A DNA stretch of 5,539 nucleotides, taken from JBBRFH01 sp038224615 (GTDB lineage: Bacteria > Planctomycetota > Phycisphaerae > Tepidisphaerales > Tepidisphaeraceae). The stretch's first letter is position 1. Each line of letters starts with the position of its first letter. The notes below the pieces were generated by a model. That model was not told where the DNA came from and did not search any database. It saw nothing but the letters and a program-made list of their open reading frames with translations. Below, one piece after another: positions 5,044 to 5,539 of the stretch. The stretch spans positions 1 to 5,539 of the forward strand of contig JBBRFH010000233.1 in assembly GCA_038224615.1 (NCBI GenBank), in the 5' to 3' direction. The translations under genes and the position numbers were made by a program.

Positions 5044-5539
5044 GAGCATCAGCGCCGGATCATCCCCCTCGACGTAATAAGGCGTCCAGCCATTGCCGCG
5101 CAGCAACTGGTCCAGTTCCTCCGGCTCGATGCGGGCAAGGAGCGTTGGATTGGCGATCTTGTAGCCATTGAGGTGCAGAATCGGCAGCACCGCGCCGTCG
5201 GTGGCCGCGTCAAGAAACTTGTTGGATTGCCACGATGTCGCCAGCGGTCCGGTTTCCGCTTCGCCATCGCCCACACAGCACGCGACGATGAGATCGGGAT
5301 TGTCGAACACCGCCCCGAATGAATGACTCAGCGAATAGCCCAGCTCACCGCCCTCGTGGATCGAGCCTGGGCATTCCGGCGAGACGTGGCTCGGGATGCC
5401 GCCGGGAAACGAAAACTGCTTGAACAGCTTTTGCAGTCCTGCTTCGTCCTGGGTGATGTTCGGATAAACCTCGCTGTAGGTGCCCTCCAGATACGTGTTG
5501 CCCACGACAGCGGGACCGCCGTGCCCCGGGCCGGAAACG
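5002..5539 (-). pseudogene. xfp: Phosphoketolase internal fragment, 3' end lost to IS junction
   Basis: Phosphoketolase is a thiamine-diphosphate enzyme that cleaves xylulose 5-phosphate (and/or fructose 6-phosphate) to acetyl phosphate plus an aldose phosphate. The frame is open to the right window edge. Visible family blocks are SGPGHGGP, NTYLEGTYSEVYP, FSFPGGIPSHVSPE, GSIHEGGELGYSLSH and GDGEAETG. The last is the start of the ThDP-binding motif, followed by HLNGYKIANP. Similarity ends after VEGDDPALM at about 5044. The frame then reads 14 codons of IS sequence and stops at TAG (5004-5002). From memory the family has about 800 residues and this point is near residue 300, so more than half, including the pyrimidine and C-terminal domains, is missing. 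Activity is very unlikely. The upstream 5' part lies outside the window. Confidence 0.93.

Noticed and set aside
4804..5060. TTGACA at 4804-4809 and 5038-5043 as plus-strand -35 boxes
   Set aside because: No -10-like hexamer lies 16-18 nt downstream of either, and no plus-strand gene follows; the hexamers are part of the IS terminus.

Overview
The window carries most of an operon for an N-type (Na+-translocating) F1Fo-ATPase on the minus strand. The order in the direction of transcription is atpD-atpC-atpQ-atpR-atpB-atpE-atpF-atpA, with atpA running off the left edge. This order, the presence of atpR, the absence of a separate delta gene, and the c-subunit ion-site residues all match the N-ATPase family, which is usually a second, laterally spread ATPase in bacteria and some archaea. 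The sequence is GC-rich. Planctomycetes or other marine/soil bacteria would fit, but nothing here fixes the taxon.

Region by region, read right to left: 5539-5044 is an internal piece of a phosphoketolase gene (xfp type) that stops abruptly in mid-domain. 5043-4788 is an insertion-sequence remnant without a transposase, bounded by two same-orientation copies of a 19-nt terminal motif. 4787-4608 is the last 58 codons of a gene resembling the C-terminus of GH130-type glycosidases. Its stop codon overlaps the atpD start as ATGA. 4611-1 is the ATPase operon, whose genes overlap or are separated by at most 17 nt.

The ATPase genes visible here look intact. AtpD (beta) keeps its P-loop and catalytic motifs. 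AtpC is epsilon. AtpQ (AtpI-like) and AtpR are small membrane proteins. AtpB (a) keeps the essential Arg. AtpE (c) has a Na+-type site (E63-S64-T65-x-x-Y68) plus a second acidic residue, E30, in helix 1. AtpF is a long b subunit whose C-terminal part resembles the missing delta subunit. AtpA (alpha) is partial. The expected final gene, atpG (gamma), would lie beyond the left edge.

The most noteworthy event is the IS-associated rearrangement. It appears to have removed the 3' part of the phosphoketolase gene and the 5' part of the glycosidase gene, leaving the ATPase operon directly downstream of an IS end. This may have changed the operon's promoter.
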